A stretch of 34,679 bases of DNA. Source: Planctomycetaceae bacterium (lineage in GTDB: Bacteria > Planctomycetota > Planctomycetia > Planctomycetales > Planctomycetaceae). The stretch's first letter is position 1; each line of letters begins with the position of its first letter. A program made the position numbers and the translations under genes. The DNA lies in assembly GCA_018699955.1 (NCBI GenBank), contig JABISG010000144.1, positions 1-34,679 of the forward strand, read 5' to 3'. A model generated the notes under the pieces. It was not told the DNA's origin and did no database searches. It saw only the letters and a program-made list of their open reading frames with translations. Below are positions 1 to 8,232 of the stretch, one piece after another.

Positions 1-59
1 ACGTCAGCACGACGCAACTTGGCAATGATCTGGTCCACCGTGTGTCGGTTCTGTTTCAT
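1..59 (-). CDS. IS3-type transposase OrfA, N-terminal fragment cut by window edge
   Basis: The minus-strand frame starting with ATG at 59-57 reads MKQNRHTVDQIIAKLRRADV and then leaves the window. The pattern of basic residues, then T-x-(D/E)-Q-I-I-A-K-L, is the usual start of the helix-turn-helix OrfA protein of IS3-family elements, which binds the element ends and is joined to the OrfB integrase by frameshifting. An AAAGGA ribosome-binding site lies at 69-74 (as TCCTTT on the plus strand), about 9 bases before the ATG. Only 19-20 codons are visible, so the family assignment rests on this short motif and on the end-like repeat behind it at 96-145. Confidence 0.6.
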   Translation of the reverse strand, partial: MKQNRHTVDQIIAKLRRAD

Positions 60-145
60 CTCAAAGAATCCTTTCCGGGTGTTCAGCCCGGTCAAGATTC
101 TCTCACTCGCTGTGGATCAATTAAAGGGGGGAAGGCCAATTGGAC
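1..145 (-). mobile_element. End of an IS3-like element, rest outside the window
   Basis: Read on the minus strand from 145, the sequence begins GTCCAATTGGCC, has a C-rich run, then AGTGAGAGAATC at 107-96, and leads about 86 bases later into the orfA start. A related segment of the same length and order (49-50 bases, roughly 70% identical by eye) sits at 34534-34582 in the opposite orientation. A stretch shared at two sites, one of them directly upstream of a transposase start, fits an IS terminal region. The exact outer base is not proven, and no target duplication can be tested because the other end is missing. Confidence 0.5.
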
Positions 146-236
146 CGGGCTTGTGTCTGTTATTTTCATTTACTCATGCCATCTATTTAAGGCGGCCAAT
201 CTGGCGTGTCGCCATGCCCGCCAGTCATGTCACAAG

Positions 237-836
237 TTATCCCTGGAACGTGGCGGACTCTTCCTCGTCGGATGGGTCGTCATCTGCTGATATCGGATGA
301 AGGTCGCTGGTGTTTACAGTGTGGTGATCGAAGTCGTCGCCACAGATCACAACCCGGTCGTCTTGCGGCACATCCGATATTTCGCACCGGCCGAACTTTG
401 GATGTTCCACTAACATTCCCTCGGTAATCCCCACGTCGGAGATCGGGATGTCACCATCACGTCGGTGGCAATACCCGATTCTTGTTTCGTCAATCATTCG
501 ATTGATTGCGTCGATGTTTAACCGCAAGTACCGCCGATTCGGATTACGTCGCAATCGAACTTCCACCAAGCCTTTTGATCGCAGCCGTTTCAGGTACCGC
601 GTCTGTGATCGATCCCGAATGCTGGTATGCAGGTAGATCGTCGATTGCGTTGCGAAGAACCAGCCGTGCCGCACCTCGCTGATCTTGTCGAATCTTTCGT
701 ACCAGTTGATGAGGAAGCTGAGGAGCATCCCCGGCCCTAGATCGAGTGCATGAACCAGCCATGTGTTGACCACTTGGAATTGCCCCTTGTGCCGTGTGAC
801 TTTCTTGCGAGGTGCCTTTTGTTCTTCCACGATCAT
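237..836 (-). CDS. Winged-helix DNA-binding-like protein with a tudor-like C-terminus
   Basis: 199 residues from the ATG at 836, not assigned to a named family. Residues about 35-108 read like a winged helix: a helix with LLSFLINWYER, an aromatic stretch GWFFATQSTIYLHTSI, a recognition-type helix SQTRYLKRLRSKGLVEV and a basic strand RRNPNRRYLRLN. Residues about 138-181 (GMLVEHPKFGRCEISDV, then D-x-x-V-V-I) resemble the small beta-barrel/tudor domain at the end of UvrD-type helicases. The tail is acidic. A GGAGG directly abuts the ATG with no spacer, so the GTG two codons later (830) may be the true start. It sits about 90 bases from an IS end and has no partner gene. A role in DNA binding or replication control is inference. 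Confidence 0.6.
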   Translation of the reverse strand: MIVEEQKAPRKKVTRHKGQFQVVNTWLVHALDLGPGMLLSFLINWYERFDKISEVRHGWFFATQSTIYLHTSIRDRSQTRYLKRLRSKGLVEVRLRRNPNRRYLRLNIDAINRMIDETRIGYCHRRDGDIPISDVGITEGMLVEHPKFGRCEISDVPQDDRVVICGDDFDHHTVNTSDLHPISADDDPSDEEESATFQG

Positions 837-1016
837 CCTCCAGTGATGATTCCAGGTTCAAATGAAAGGGGCAGGCCGACCTGGAGTTCCGGCTTTTCGG
901 GGGTGCACTTCCCTAGCCCCTTGTGCTAAGTTCGGGCCAACTGTTTGGCTTCAACGGCGTGGTAAACAAATTCGGACTCGCTACGATGTAACGTCTAGAA
1001 TTCATGGAGATTAAAA

Positions 1017-1892
1017 ATGCCGTTACTCGGTGCCCACATGTCGATTGCCGGTGGCTATTACAAGGCCGTCGAAGCCGCCGCCGCACTCGACATGGATTGC
1101 GTCCAGATATTTTCAAAAAACAATAATCAGTGGCGTGCCAAGCCGTTGACCGATGACGATGCGGAACGGTTTCGCGATGCTTTGGTGCAAACCGGAGTAC
1201 AAAAGCCGTGTGCTCACGATAGCTATCTCATCAATTTGGGAAGTCCCAAAGATGATGTGCGGGAGAAGTCGATCGATGCGTTTGTCATCGAGCTGGAGCG
1301 TGCTGAGAAATTGGGATTGCTTGGCGTGGTGATGCACCCGGGCAGCTTTCTTGATTCCTCTGAGGAAGAGGGCCTGCAGAAGATCGTCGATGGCTTGGAT
1401 ATCGTGTTGGAGCAGACCGACGGTCAGGCGGTTGAAGTCTGGTTGGAAAACACGGCCGGTCAGGGAACGAATTTGGGACACAGGTTCGAGCATCTGGCGT
1501 ACATCATCGGTAACGTGCAGGACAGCAGTCGCTTGGGCGTCTGTATCGATAGCTGCCATACCTTCGCGGCAGGCTACCCCATCACGAAACCGTCGGAATA
1601 CAAGAAGACGATGGCCGAGTTTGATAGCGTGGTCGGCATCGACCGCATTCGGGCATTCCATCTGAACGACAGCAAGAAGGAGTTCGGCAGCCGCGTGGAT
1701 CGGCACGAGCACATTGGGCAAGGGCACCTTGGATTGGAGCCGTTCCGCCACATCGTCAACGACCCGCATTTCGCTGATCTGCCGATGTACATGGAGACGC
1801 CCAAGGGTGAGAAGGGCGACGACTTCGACGCAATGAACCTCAAGGCCCTTCGCGGACTGATAAAAATGAAACGGCCGGCGAAGCGGAAATGA
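1017..1892 (+). CDS. nfo: Endonuclease IV (AP endonuclease)
   Basis: 291 residues, the usual length for this TIM-barrel enzyme, which cleaves DNA 5' to abasic sites and removes 3' blocking groups in base excision repair. The N-terminal GAHMSIAGG motif is present. All nine zinc ligands known from the E. coli enzyme can be placed: H67 (HDSYLINLG), H107 (MHPGS), E144 (WLENTAGQ), D178 and H181 (DSCHTFAAGY), H215 (FHLNDSK), D228 and H230 (RVDRHEHIG) and E260 (METPKG). A GGAGA ribosome-binding site precedes the ATG by about 8 bases. The C-terminus is lysine/arginine-rich. A second, shortened copy follows immediately. Confidence 0.96.
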   Translation: MPLLGAHMSIAGGYYKAVEAAAALDMDCVQIFSKNNNQWRAKPLTDDDAERFRDALVQTGVQKPCAHDSYLINLGSPKDDVREKSIDAFVIELERAEKLGLLGVVMHPGSFLDSSEEEGLQKIVDGLDIVLEQTDGQAVEVWLENTAGQGTNLGHRFEHLAYIIGNVQDSSRLGVCIDSCHTFAAGYPITKPSEYKKTMAEFDSVVGIDRIRAFHLNDSKKEFGSRVDRHEHIGQGHLGLEPFRHIVNDPHFADLPMYMETPKGEKGDDFDAMNLKALRGLIKMKRPAKRK

Positions 1893-1902
1893 GCGGTCGC
1901 AT

Positions 1903-2742
1903 GTGTGTGGGGTGTCGAAGCTCACGGCAACCCCCCGTCAATTTCCAGCAGCGAAAACAGCCCTGCAATTTGGGCGGTTGTTGACCAAGAACAATAATCA
2001 GTGGCGAGCTAAGCCGCTGACTGATGACGACGCGGACCGGTTTCGCGACGCGTTGGCCCGAACAGGTATTCAAAAGCCGTGCGCTCACGATAGTTATCTC
2101 ATCAATTTGGGAAGTCCCAAACACGACGTGCGGCAGAAGTCGATAGACGCGTTTGTTATCGAGTTGGAGCGAGCCGAGATGTTGGGATTGCTCGGCGTGG
2201 TGATGCACCCCGGCAGCTTTCTCGATTCAAGCGAAGAAGAAGGTCTGCAGAAAATTGTCGATGGCTTGGACATCGCGTTGGAGCAGACCGACGGTCAGGC
2301 GGTTGAAGTCTGGTTGGAAACGACGGCAGGGCAGGGGACGAATCTCGGACATCGCTTTGAGCATCTGGCGTATCTCATCGACAACGTGGCCGACAACAGC
2401 CGACTGGGAGTCTGTGTCGATAGCTGTCACATTTTTGCCGCCGGTTACGCGATCACTACGCCGTCGGAATACAAACAGACGATGGCCGAGTTCGATAGCT
2501 TGGTTGGCATCGATCGCATTCGGGCGTTTCATCTGAACGACAGCAAGAAGGAGTTCGGTAGCCGCGTCGATCGACACGAACATATTGGTCAGGGGCATTT
2601 GGGGTTGGAGCCGTTCCGCCACATCGTCAACGATCCGCGATTCGCCGAGTTGCCGATGTATCTGGAGACGCCCAAAGGCAAGAAGGGCGACGAATTCGAT
2701 CAGATGAACCTGAAGGCGCTGCGTGGGCTATCGGCGCTCTGA
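1903..2742 (+). CDS. Endonuclease IV paralogue lacking its N-terminal strand, possible pseudogene
   Basis: Homology to nfo starts abruptly at codon 29 (base 1987), which matches residue 35 of the upstream copy. The first 28 codons of the open frame are unrelated, so the first beta strand and the GAHMSIAGG motif are missing. From there to the C-terminus the two proteins differ at about 27 of 245 positions by eye. All nine zinc ligands are kept, although ENTAGQ has become ETTAGQ. The C-terminus ends ALRGLSAL instead of the basic tail. No convincing ribosome-binding site precedes the ATG at 1903, only 10 bases after the nfo stop. It could be translated by coupling, but without strand 1 the barrel would be incomplete. 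A tandem duplication followed by 5' loss is the likely history. Confidence 0.65.
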   Translation: MCGVSKLTATPRQFPAAKTALQFGRLLTKNNNQWRAKPLTDDDADRFRDALARTGIQKPCAHDSYLINLGSPKHDVRQKSIDAFVIELERAEMLGLLGVVMHPGSFLDSSEEEGLQKIVDGLDIALEQTDGQAVEVWLETTAGQGTNLGHRFEHLAYLIDNVADNSRLGVCVDSCHIFAAGYAITTPSEYKQTMAEFDSLVGIDRIRAFHLNDSKKEFGSRVDRHEHIGQGHLGLEPFRHIVNDPRFAELPMYLETPKGKKGDEFDQMNLKALRGLSAL

Positions 2743-2772
2743 TTGCGAAAATCAAACATTTCGCCGCTCGAA

Positions 2773-2795
2773 CCCACGGGGGCGCAGCCCGTGGG
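2773..2795. terminator. Hairpin between convergent genes
   Basis: CCCACGGG (2773-2780) and CCCGTGGG (2788-2795) form a perfect 8-bp stem with a 7-base loop, between the plus-strand nfo paralogue and the minus-strand zinc-ribbon gene. The following plus-strand run is only CTTTG, so it is a weak intrinsic terminator at best. The same stem occurs at 14821-14844 in a proper terminator. Confidence 0.45.
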
Positions 2796-2833
2796 CTTTG
2801 CGAACGAGTTGCGAGGCCCGCAGTTTGAATGAA

Positions 2834-4660
2834 CTACTTCGCTGGCTCCGCGGCGGCGGTTGCTTCCGGTTGGTCAGTCTGTTCTTCCGGCGTTGGCTCG
2901 GGCTTGTCTTCCAAATCGAACAGCGAGATGTCTCCAAATTTCTTTTTGCATTTGGGACAGTTGGCCTTTGCGATGCCGCGACCGTTTGCTCCGCCGATCT
3001 TTTCCTTCTTCCGCGAATCTTCGCTGATGACCAACCCACACGCTTCGCACTTGCGGCCGACCAGTTTGACCGTGCTTGCGGAATCCGCCTGATAGAACTC
3101 GGCGTTTTCGATCGACCGAAACTTCTGTTCGCTGTAATGGCAGGTTTGTTCGGTGAATTCTTCGGCGAGCGGAACTTCGTGCGTGACACCAAACTCTTCG
3201 ATGCCGTATAGCAGTCCGAGGTGTTTGGAAAACTCACGAAAAGCGCTCAGATCGAACGAGAGAAACGTGGGCAGATCCTTCGCTTCGGCCTTGGGCAAGC
3301 GGACGGCAATGCGACCCTCACCGAAAACGGGAATGCCAACGAACATCGACTCGTGTTCGTAAATGACCGGCTGATCGATGGCCAATTGCTGAAGCGACTC
3401 AGCTGTCAGGACACGTTTTTCTGCAACGGGAATGTCGTCAATGGGCGTTTCTTCGCGCAGGCTGGTCAGCAGTGCCTCGCGTGCCTCATCATTCTTGCCT
3501 CCTCCGGACATTCCAAACAATCCCTTGGCAGCCGGGAGCGTGGCAGCGAGAATGTCTTCCTTGGCGAAGCCGACATCGACCGTCTGGAAATCCTTCTCCA
3601 AACTTCCGGGTTTCAGCCGCAACTTTTCGGGATTCACCGTGTGCAGATGGACGTCCTTCATCCAATGTGAATAGCGTCCGCTGGATTGCGTTTGGTCGGT
3701 TCCGTCTGCCGATGCAGCCGCGTCGGCCGCTTGACCGTCCCCGGATTTCCCGTCTGTATCGCTAGTTTTTTCAGGAACGATAAACAAGGACTTGCAGCGC
3801 GGGCAGCGGCCGGCTTTGCCGCGATGCCGGTTCTGCACTTCAATCCGATGTCCGTTGGCACAAAACACGAGGAAACCGGTGATCGCGCGGCCCTTGGCTT
3901 GTTTCTTCTTGGGCTGCCGACGGCGCTTGCCCGTTTCCAACTCTTCTTCCAACGCAATCTGCAGCAGCGCATCGCCTCCGGTGGCAACCGAATGCGATTC
4001 GGTAGGATCTTCCGGCTTGCCTTTGTCCTCCGGCTTCTTCTCCTCTTGTGACTCACTTTCGTCAGACGAGGCCGCGGAGTCGGTGTTCTTGCCGGTCACC
4101 TCGGCGGAGTCCGAATCGGCCGCAGGCGGCGCGGATTCTGGCTTGCTCTCGGCCTCTGGGGCAGCTTCCGGCTTGCTTTCGTCAGCCGAATCTTCCTTCG
4201 TTGGTTCTTCATTCAACGAGTACGTGCCGGCGTCTTGGGAAGAGGATGCTCTGGCAGTGATTTCTGCAGAGAGTTCAAAATCATCTTCGGCGCGCGGCTG
4301 CGTCTCGCCGGTGAGTACTGCGTCGCCGGGATCTTCGACGGTGTAAACATCCTCGCCACCGGGCGAGGCGCTGTAGATGACGGGTGCCGGCTTCGCCTGC
4401 ATTTTCATGTACAGTTCGCCGATGTCTTCGCGCATGAAACTTCCGCAGTTCCAGCATCGCACCATGCCGCGCCGAACACCTTCCTCACAGGTGGGGCAAA
4501 TGTCTTGGACTGACGAGGATTCCGGCGCGGCTTGTTCCGACGCCGTTTCCTGTTTGCCGTGCGCTTCCTTGTCAAGAACGTGGTTGCACTCGGGACACTG
4601 CACGGTGTCGCGGAGCAGCAACGTCCTGCAGGCCGGACATGTCTTAATGGAACCCGCCAT
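2834..4660 (-). CDS. Large multi-zinc-ribbon protein with acidic linker, function unknown
   Basis: 608 residues from the ATG at 4660, with GAGG a few bases upstream. There is no signal peptide or membrane span, so it is probably cytoplasmic. It holds four cysteine clusters: CPAC/CPEC (C8, C11, C22, C25), CPTC/CWNC, a third with FCANGHRIE then CPRCKSLF, and a C-terminal CEACG/CPKCKKKFGD. The third type is common in planctomycete membrane and signalling proteins. Between clusters 2 and 3 lies a long low-complexity Glu/Asp/Ser/Ala/Pro linker, then a short basic stretch (RRRQPKKKQAKGR). About 200 residues before the last ribbon look folded, with motifs such as PVIYEHESMFVGIPVFGEGRIAVRLP. No enzyme signature was recognised; nucleic-acid or protein binding is a guess from the ribbons. 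Confidence 0.85.
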   Translation of the reverse strand: MAGSIKTCPACRTLLLRDTVQCPECNHVLDKEAHGKQETASEQAAPESSSVQDICPTCEEGVRRGMVRCWNCGSFMREDIGELYMKMQAKPAPVIYSASPGGEDVYTVEDPGDAVLTGETQPRAEDDFELSAEITARASSSQDAGTYSLNEEPTKEDSADESKPEAAPEAESKPESAPPAADSDSAEVTGKNTDSAASSDESESQEEKKPEDKGKPEDPTESHSVATGGDALLQIALEEELETGKRRRQPKKKQAKGRAITGFLVFCANGHRIEVQNRHRGKAGRCPRCKSLFIVPEKTSDTDGKSGDGQAADAAASADGTDQTQSSGRYSHWMKDVHLHTVNPEKLRLKPGSLEKDFQTVDVGFAKEDILAATLPAAKGLFGMSGGGKNDEAREALLTSLREETPIDDIPVAEKRVLTAESLQQLAIDQPVIYEHESMFVGIPVFGEGRIAVRLPKAEAKDLPTFLSFDLSAFREFSKHLGLLYGIEEFGVTHEVPLAEEFTEQTCHYSEQKFRSIENAEFYQADSASTVKLVGRKCEACGLVISEDSRKKEKIGGANGRGIAKANCPKCKKKFGDISLFDLEDKPEPTPEEQTDQPEATAAAEPAK

Positions 4661-5395
4661 ACTACCTCAGCCACTCAAAACGAATTGATGATTTGAAATA
4701 TTGCCACACCTTGAAAAAGGTGCGTCGCAGACATTTTTGCGTTCAACACTGTCAATATGGACAACGCTGCCAATTGGACTTGCAAATCCAGTTCTCAACT
4801 ACGCTGGGCGACTCGGGGCGGCCCCATTCCGAGTCGCAAAACCGCTCGTCACATCAGAATCGGTTGCGGTGTTCAGTATCTTGATGCTACCCGAAAAGTA
4901 TCAGGGAAGACCAGTCGCACACAGCAAAAAACGTTCACCGCCAATTCATCCTACACCAAAATGGCGGCCAGAGTCGTCATTTACAGCAGTGATTCGATAG
5001 AAAATTTCGGAAATGAAATCACCCATTGAAACCGTGTGTTGCCACGCAAACGATCGTTTTATCGGGTCTTGAGGTCGAAACGTCGTCGTATCGTGCGATT
5101 TTCTTAGCAGCCTCGTGACGGCAGTCATCGGTTTTTCTGACAGTTGAAACTTCGCCGTCCAACTCCCGGTACAAGAATTCGTCCGAAAGCCCGGTTGCGG
5201 CTGTTCGTGATACTTCCAAGCATGTGTCCGGTTGACCCGCCAGAGGGTTTTCGGACGACTTGTAGAGAGACTTGACGCCTCGCCATCGTGATCGTCCAAT
5301 CGGGGGAGGACGAAGATTGCCGTGAAACAGGATTTAGCGCTTATCGATTCCTCTTGAGTTTGGATTGCTGCCGACACTTCTTGAAGCGACCGCCA
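4661..5395. other. 735 bases without a supported gene
   Basis: This gap separates the divergent zinc-ribbon gene and ABC operon, so promoters for both should lie here. No convincing -35/-10 pair was found. A TTGACG at about 5271 followed 17 bases later by TCCAAT is the best, and weak, plus-strand candidate. No tRNA or known structured RNA was recognised. Confidence 0.5.
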
Positions 5396-6373
5396 ATGGC
5401 ATCTCTGTTTCAGTTGGAAAACCTCACCCACTACTACGGGCAGCATCGCGCGCTCGATGATGTCAATCTCGACATTGCGCCGGGGACGATTGGTCTGGTT
5501 GGGCAGAACGGGGCCGGCAAATCGACGTTGATGCAGATTTTGCTCGGTTTGAATCGACCGACCCAAGGTTTCGCCCGGTTGTTCGGACAGGACGTGCAGC
5601 AGACCGGCGTCGAACTCCGTGGGCGCGTCGGTTTTATGCCCGAACGCAGTGCGCTCATTCCCGGACTGCACGGCCTCGAGTATGTCGCGCTGGCGGGTGA
5701 ACTCAGCGGTATGCCGCGCCGCGAAGCGATGCGGCGCGGTCACGAAACGCTTTCGTACCTGGGGCTGGAAGAGGCCCGTTATCGGAAGCTCGAACAGTAT
5801 TCGGTGGGGATGCAGCAGCGGCTGAAGTTGGCGGCCACACTCGTGCACGATCCCGATCTGCTTTTGCTCGATGAACCAACGGCGGGCCTCGACCCCGACG
5901 GTCGCAACAAGATGCTGTCGTTGATTCGCGGGTTGGCGTCGCGGCCGGATAAGTCGCTCGTGCTTTCCAGCCACCTGCTCGGCGACATCGAGCGCGTCTG
6001 CGAAACCACCATCATCCTCGATGCCGGGCGTGTGATTGGTGTCGGGCCAATGGACGACTTACGCTCATCTCGCCCAAGCTGCTATACGCTGAGTTGGAAA
6101 GGTGAGGCCAACGATTTTCTCGACGGCTTGCGAGAGGTTGGTGTCCAACTCGAATCGATGGACCAGACATCGGTGCAGGCAAAGCTGCCCGAAGGCAAGA
6201 CCACACAGTTGTTCTTCGCGTTGGCGCACCGACACAGCATTTCGCTCACCGCGTTGGAGCCGGAAGAAGAGAATCTCGAAGCCGTTTACCATCGCTTGAT
6301 TGGCCGACAAGACGACATGAACGCGCCGGGAAACAGACCGACGATGTCCGTCGGGCAGGAGGCGGCATCGTGA
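5396..6373 (+). CDS. ABC transporter ATP-binding protein
   Basis: 325 residues from ATG 5396 (MASLFQLENL), chosen because it starts at the first conserved beta strand; the frame stays open upstream to 5288 without family-like sequence. It carries Walker A GQNGAGKST (about residues 36-44), a Q-loop region GRVGFMPERS, the signature YSVGMQQRLKLA, Walker B LLLLDEPTAGLD and the switch histidine in LSSHLLGDIERV. This is the CcmA/NosF-like type that powers ABC-2 transporters. The last ~100 residues form a C-terminal extension typical of such ATPases. Its stop overlaps the GTG start of the next membrane protein (GTGA), so the two are translationally coupled and probably work as a pair. Substrate unknown. 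Confidence 0.93.
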   Translation: MASLFQLENLTHYYGQHRALDDVNLDIAPGTIGLVGQNGAGKSTLMQILLGLNRPTQGFARLFGQDVQQTGVELRGRVGFMPERSALIPGLHGLEYVALAGELSGMPRREAMRRGHETLSYLGLEEARYRKLEQYSVGMQQRLKLAATLVHDPDLLLLDEPTAGLDPDGRNKMLSLIRGLASRPDKSLVLSSHLLGDIERVCETTIILDAGRVIGVGPMDDLRSSRPSCYTLSWKGEANDFLDGLREVGVQLESMDQTSVQAKLPEGKTTQLFFALAHRHSISLTALEPEEENLEAVYHRLIGRQDDMNAPGNRPTMSVGQEAAS

Positions 6374-7251
6374 GCGTTGACTCCGTTGGATTTCGCGGTT
6401 GGTCGGAACGGCTGACGTCCCCTTGGCTATCCAGTTGGTCGATTGCCCGAACCGGGCTGCTTCTCGTGCTGCGGCGAAAGTTGTTCTGGATTCTGCTGGG
6501 TTTGGCGTTGCTCAACTTTTTATTCATGTTTGCGTTGATTTATTTGAAGGCACAACTGAGCGCACAGAATCCCGCCATCGAGCGGTTCGTCGATCGCATT
6601 CTGACTTCGGTGACCGGGACCGGAGATTCGTACCTCAATTTCATGTTCCTGCAGGGAACGGTCACCATGCTGATGCTGGCCTTTGCCGGTGAAGTGCTGG
6701 TTGGCAGCGACTTTCAACAGGGCGGGTTGACATTCTATCTGTCGCGCCGCATCAGTCGTCGGCATTACGCGCTGGGAAAACTGCTCGGCATCGGCATGCT
6801 GGTCTCCTTAACAACGACGATTCCTGCAGTCATTCTGTTTATTGAATACGGCGCGATGACCGATTCGTTGACCTACCTTCGCGAGAACTGGCGCATCCTG
6901 CTGGGGATTCTCGGGTATGGTGCGATCATGGCCACGGTCTTGAGCCTTGTGTTATTCGCGTTGGCCGCCTGGCTGGAGAAGACCGTGCCGTTGGTGATGG
7001 CGTGGGCGGCATTGTTCGTGTTGTTGCCTGTCCTCGGAAGAATTCTGAGCCGAGTGCAGGATGATGAGGATTGGCTGCTGATCATGCTCTGGAGAAACCT
7101 GCGGCTTCTCGGCAGTTGGTGTTTCGGCTCGGTTGATGCCGGCGAAGAAACTGAGTTGATCGGCTGGGCGGCGAGCATTGTGTTGCTCGTCTGCGCCGCA
7201 TCGGTCGCAGCCATCATCCCCCGTCTGCGCGCGATTCGCGTTGTGCAGTGA
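6370..7251 (+). CDS. ABC-2-type transporter permease
   Basis: 293 residues from GTG 6370, overlapping the ATPase stop by four bases. About six hydrophobic segments are visible: LFWILLGLALLNFLFMFALI, FLQGTVTMLMLAFAGEVLVG, IGMLVSLTTTIPAVILFI, LLGILGYGAIMATVLSLVLF, VPLVMAWAALFVLLPVL and a last one near ASIVLLVCAASVAAII. The segment after the second span (GSDFQQGGLTFYLSRRISRRHYALGK) matches the conserved cytoplasmic coupling region of ABC-2/NosY-like permeases, where loss or gain of LSRP(I/L)SR is typical. It presumably forms the membrane channel for the preceding ATPase. The exported substrate cannot be read from sequence. Confidence 0.88.
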   Translation: MSVDSVGFRGWSERLTSPWLSSWSIARTGLLLVLRRKLFWILLGLALLNFLFMFALIYLKAQLSAQNPAIERFVDRILTSVTGTGDSYLNFMFLQGTVTMLMLAFAGEVLVGSDFQQGGLTFYLSRRISRRHYALGKLLGIGMLVSLTTTIPAVILFIEYGAMTDSLTYLRENWRILLGILGYGAIMATVLSLVLFALAAWLEKTVPLVMAWAALFVLLPVLGRILSRVQDDEDWLLIMLWRNLRLLGSWCFGSVDAGEETELIGWAASIVLLVCAASVAAIIPRLRAIRVVQ

Positions 7252-7275
7252 GCGAGGAACTCAAAATGTCACTCG

Positions 7276-8232
7276 ATGTCACGAGGATCGATTGTGAGTG
7301 AAACGCCGTCACTTTGCAGGTTCCGCCGTGTCTCGAAATGGTACGGTGCGGTGATTGCCTTGAACGACGTCAGCTTTGCGCTGCGTCCGGGGATCACCGG
7401 TCTGGTCGGTCCCAACGGTGCCGGAAAGAGTACGCTCATCAAGCTGTTGACGGGGCAATTGCGTCCCAGTCTGGGGGAAGTGCGCGTGCAGGATGTTTCG
7501 GCCTGGTCGGCAGCCGCCCGGTCTTACATTGGCTATTGCCCCGATGCTGACGCGTTTTACGAAGAGATGTCGGGCCGTGCTTTCGTACGATTCATGGCGC
7601 GGCTGCGCGGGTATCGACGCAATGATGCCCATGAACGCAGCGAAGCGGCATTGCAGCAGGTGGAAATGACCGATCGGGCCGACCGAAAACTTGGTTCCTA
7701 CTCCAAGGGAATGCGTCAGCGAATCAAACTGGCGCAGGCGATTGTCCACGACCCGGATGTCGTCGTACTCGATGAACCGCTGAACGGCGTCGATCCGGTC
7801 GGTCGCGCGCAATTGGTGCGCGTCTTTCGGCAGTTGGCCGACGCCGGCAAAGCCATTCTCATTTCGAGTCACATTCTGGATGAGATGGACACGCTCGCCG
7901 ATCAGGTGATGTTCATCTGCCGCGGCCGCATGCTCGCCTCCGGCACTCTCGAAGAAATTCGAGAGATGCTGGAAGACCACCCGCTCAAAGTGCGGATTAA
8001 CGCGAAGTCGCCGCGCGAACTGGCGGGTCAAATGTTGCGGCTGAATGCCGTTCGCGGCGTACAACTCGAACCGCCGCAGAGTTTGTTGCTGGAAGTGGAA
8101 CGCCCCGGCGAATTCTTTCCGGAACTGGCTCGACTGGCGGCAAAAGAGGATTACGAAATCGAGAAGCTGGAAGTCGTCGATGCTTCGACCGAAGCGGTTT
8201 TTGATTACCTGTTGCGGCAGGCTGGGCAGTGA
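7276..8232 (+). CDS. ABC transporter ATP-binding protein
   Basis: 318 residues from ATG 7276. A GTG at 7294 (giving MSETPSLCRF) is an alternative start nearer the first conserved strand. Walker A is GPNGAGKST, the signature is YSKGMRQRIKLAQ, and Walker B is VVVLDEPLNGVDP, with a switch histidine in ISSHILDEMD. The C-terminal ~90 residues (PLKVRINAKSPRELAGQMLR onward) form the accessory domain seen in ABC-2 ATPases. This second ATPase is a divergent relative of the one at 5396, and it lies 24 bases after the first permease. It overlaps the following permease by four bases, so ATPase-permease pairs occur twice in one transcript. Confidence 0.93.
   Translation: MSRGSIVSETPSLCRFRRVSKWYGAVIALNDVSFALRPGITGLVGPNGAGKSTLIKLLTGQLRPSLGEVRVQDVSAWSAAARSYIGYCPDADAFYEEMSGRAFVRFMARLRGYRRNDAHERSEAALQQVEMTDRADRKLGSYSKGMRQRIKLAQAIVHDPDVVVLDEPLNGVDPVGRAQLVRVFRQLADAGKAILISSHILDEMDTLADQVMFICRGRMLASGTLEEIREMLEDHPLKVRINAKSPRELAGQMLRLNAVRGVQLEPPQSLLLEVERPGEFFPELARLAAKEDYEIEKLEVVDASTEAVFDYLLRQAGQ

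Noticed and set aside
5019..5219. 66-codon minus-strand frame in the gap before the ABC operon
   Set aside because: It would start at TTG without a clear ribosome-binding site and resembles nothing known; there is not enough support to call a gene.
4946..5974. Long minus-strand open frame (342 codons)
   Set aside because: It overlaps the first ABC ATPase gene, whose Walker motifs and signature are unmistakable on the plus strand; the minus-strand protein has no recognisable features.
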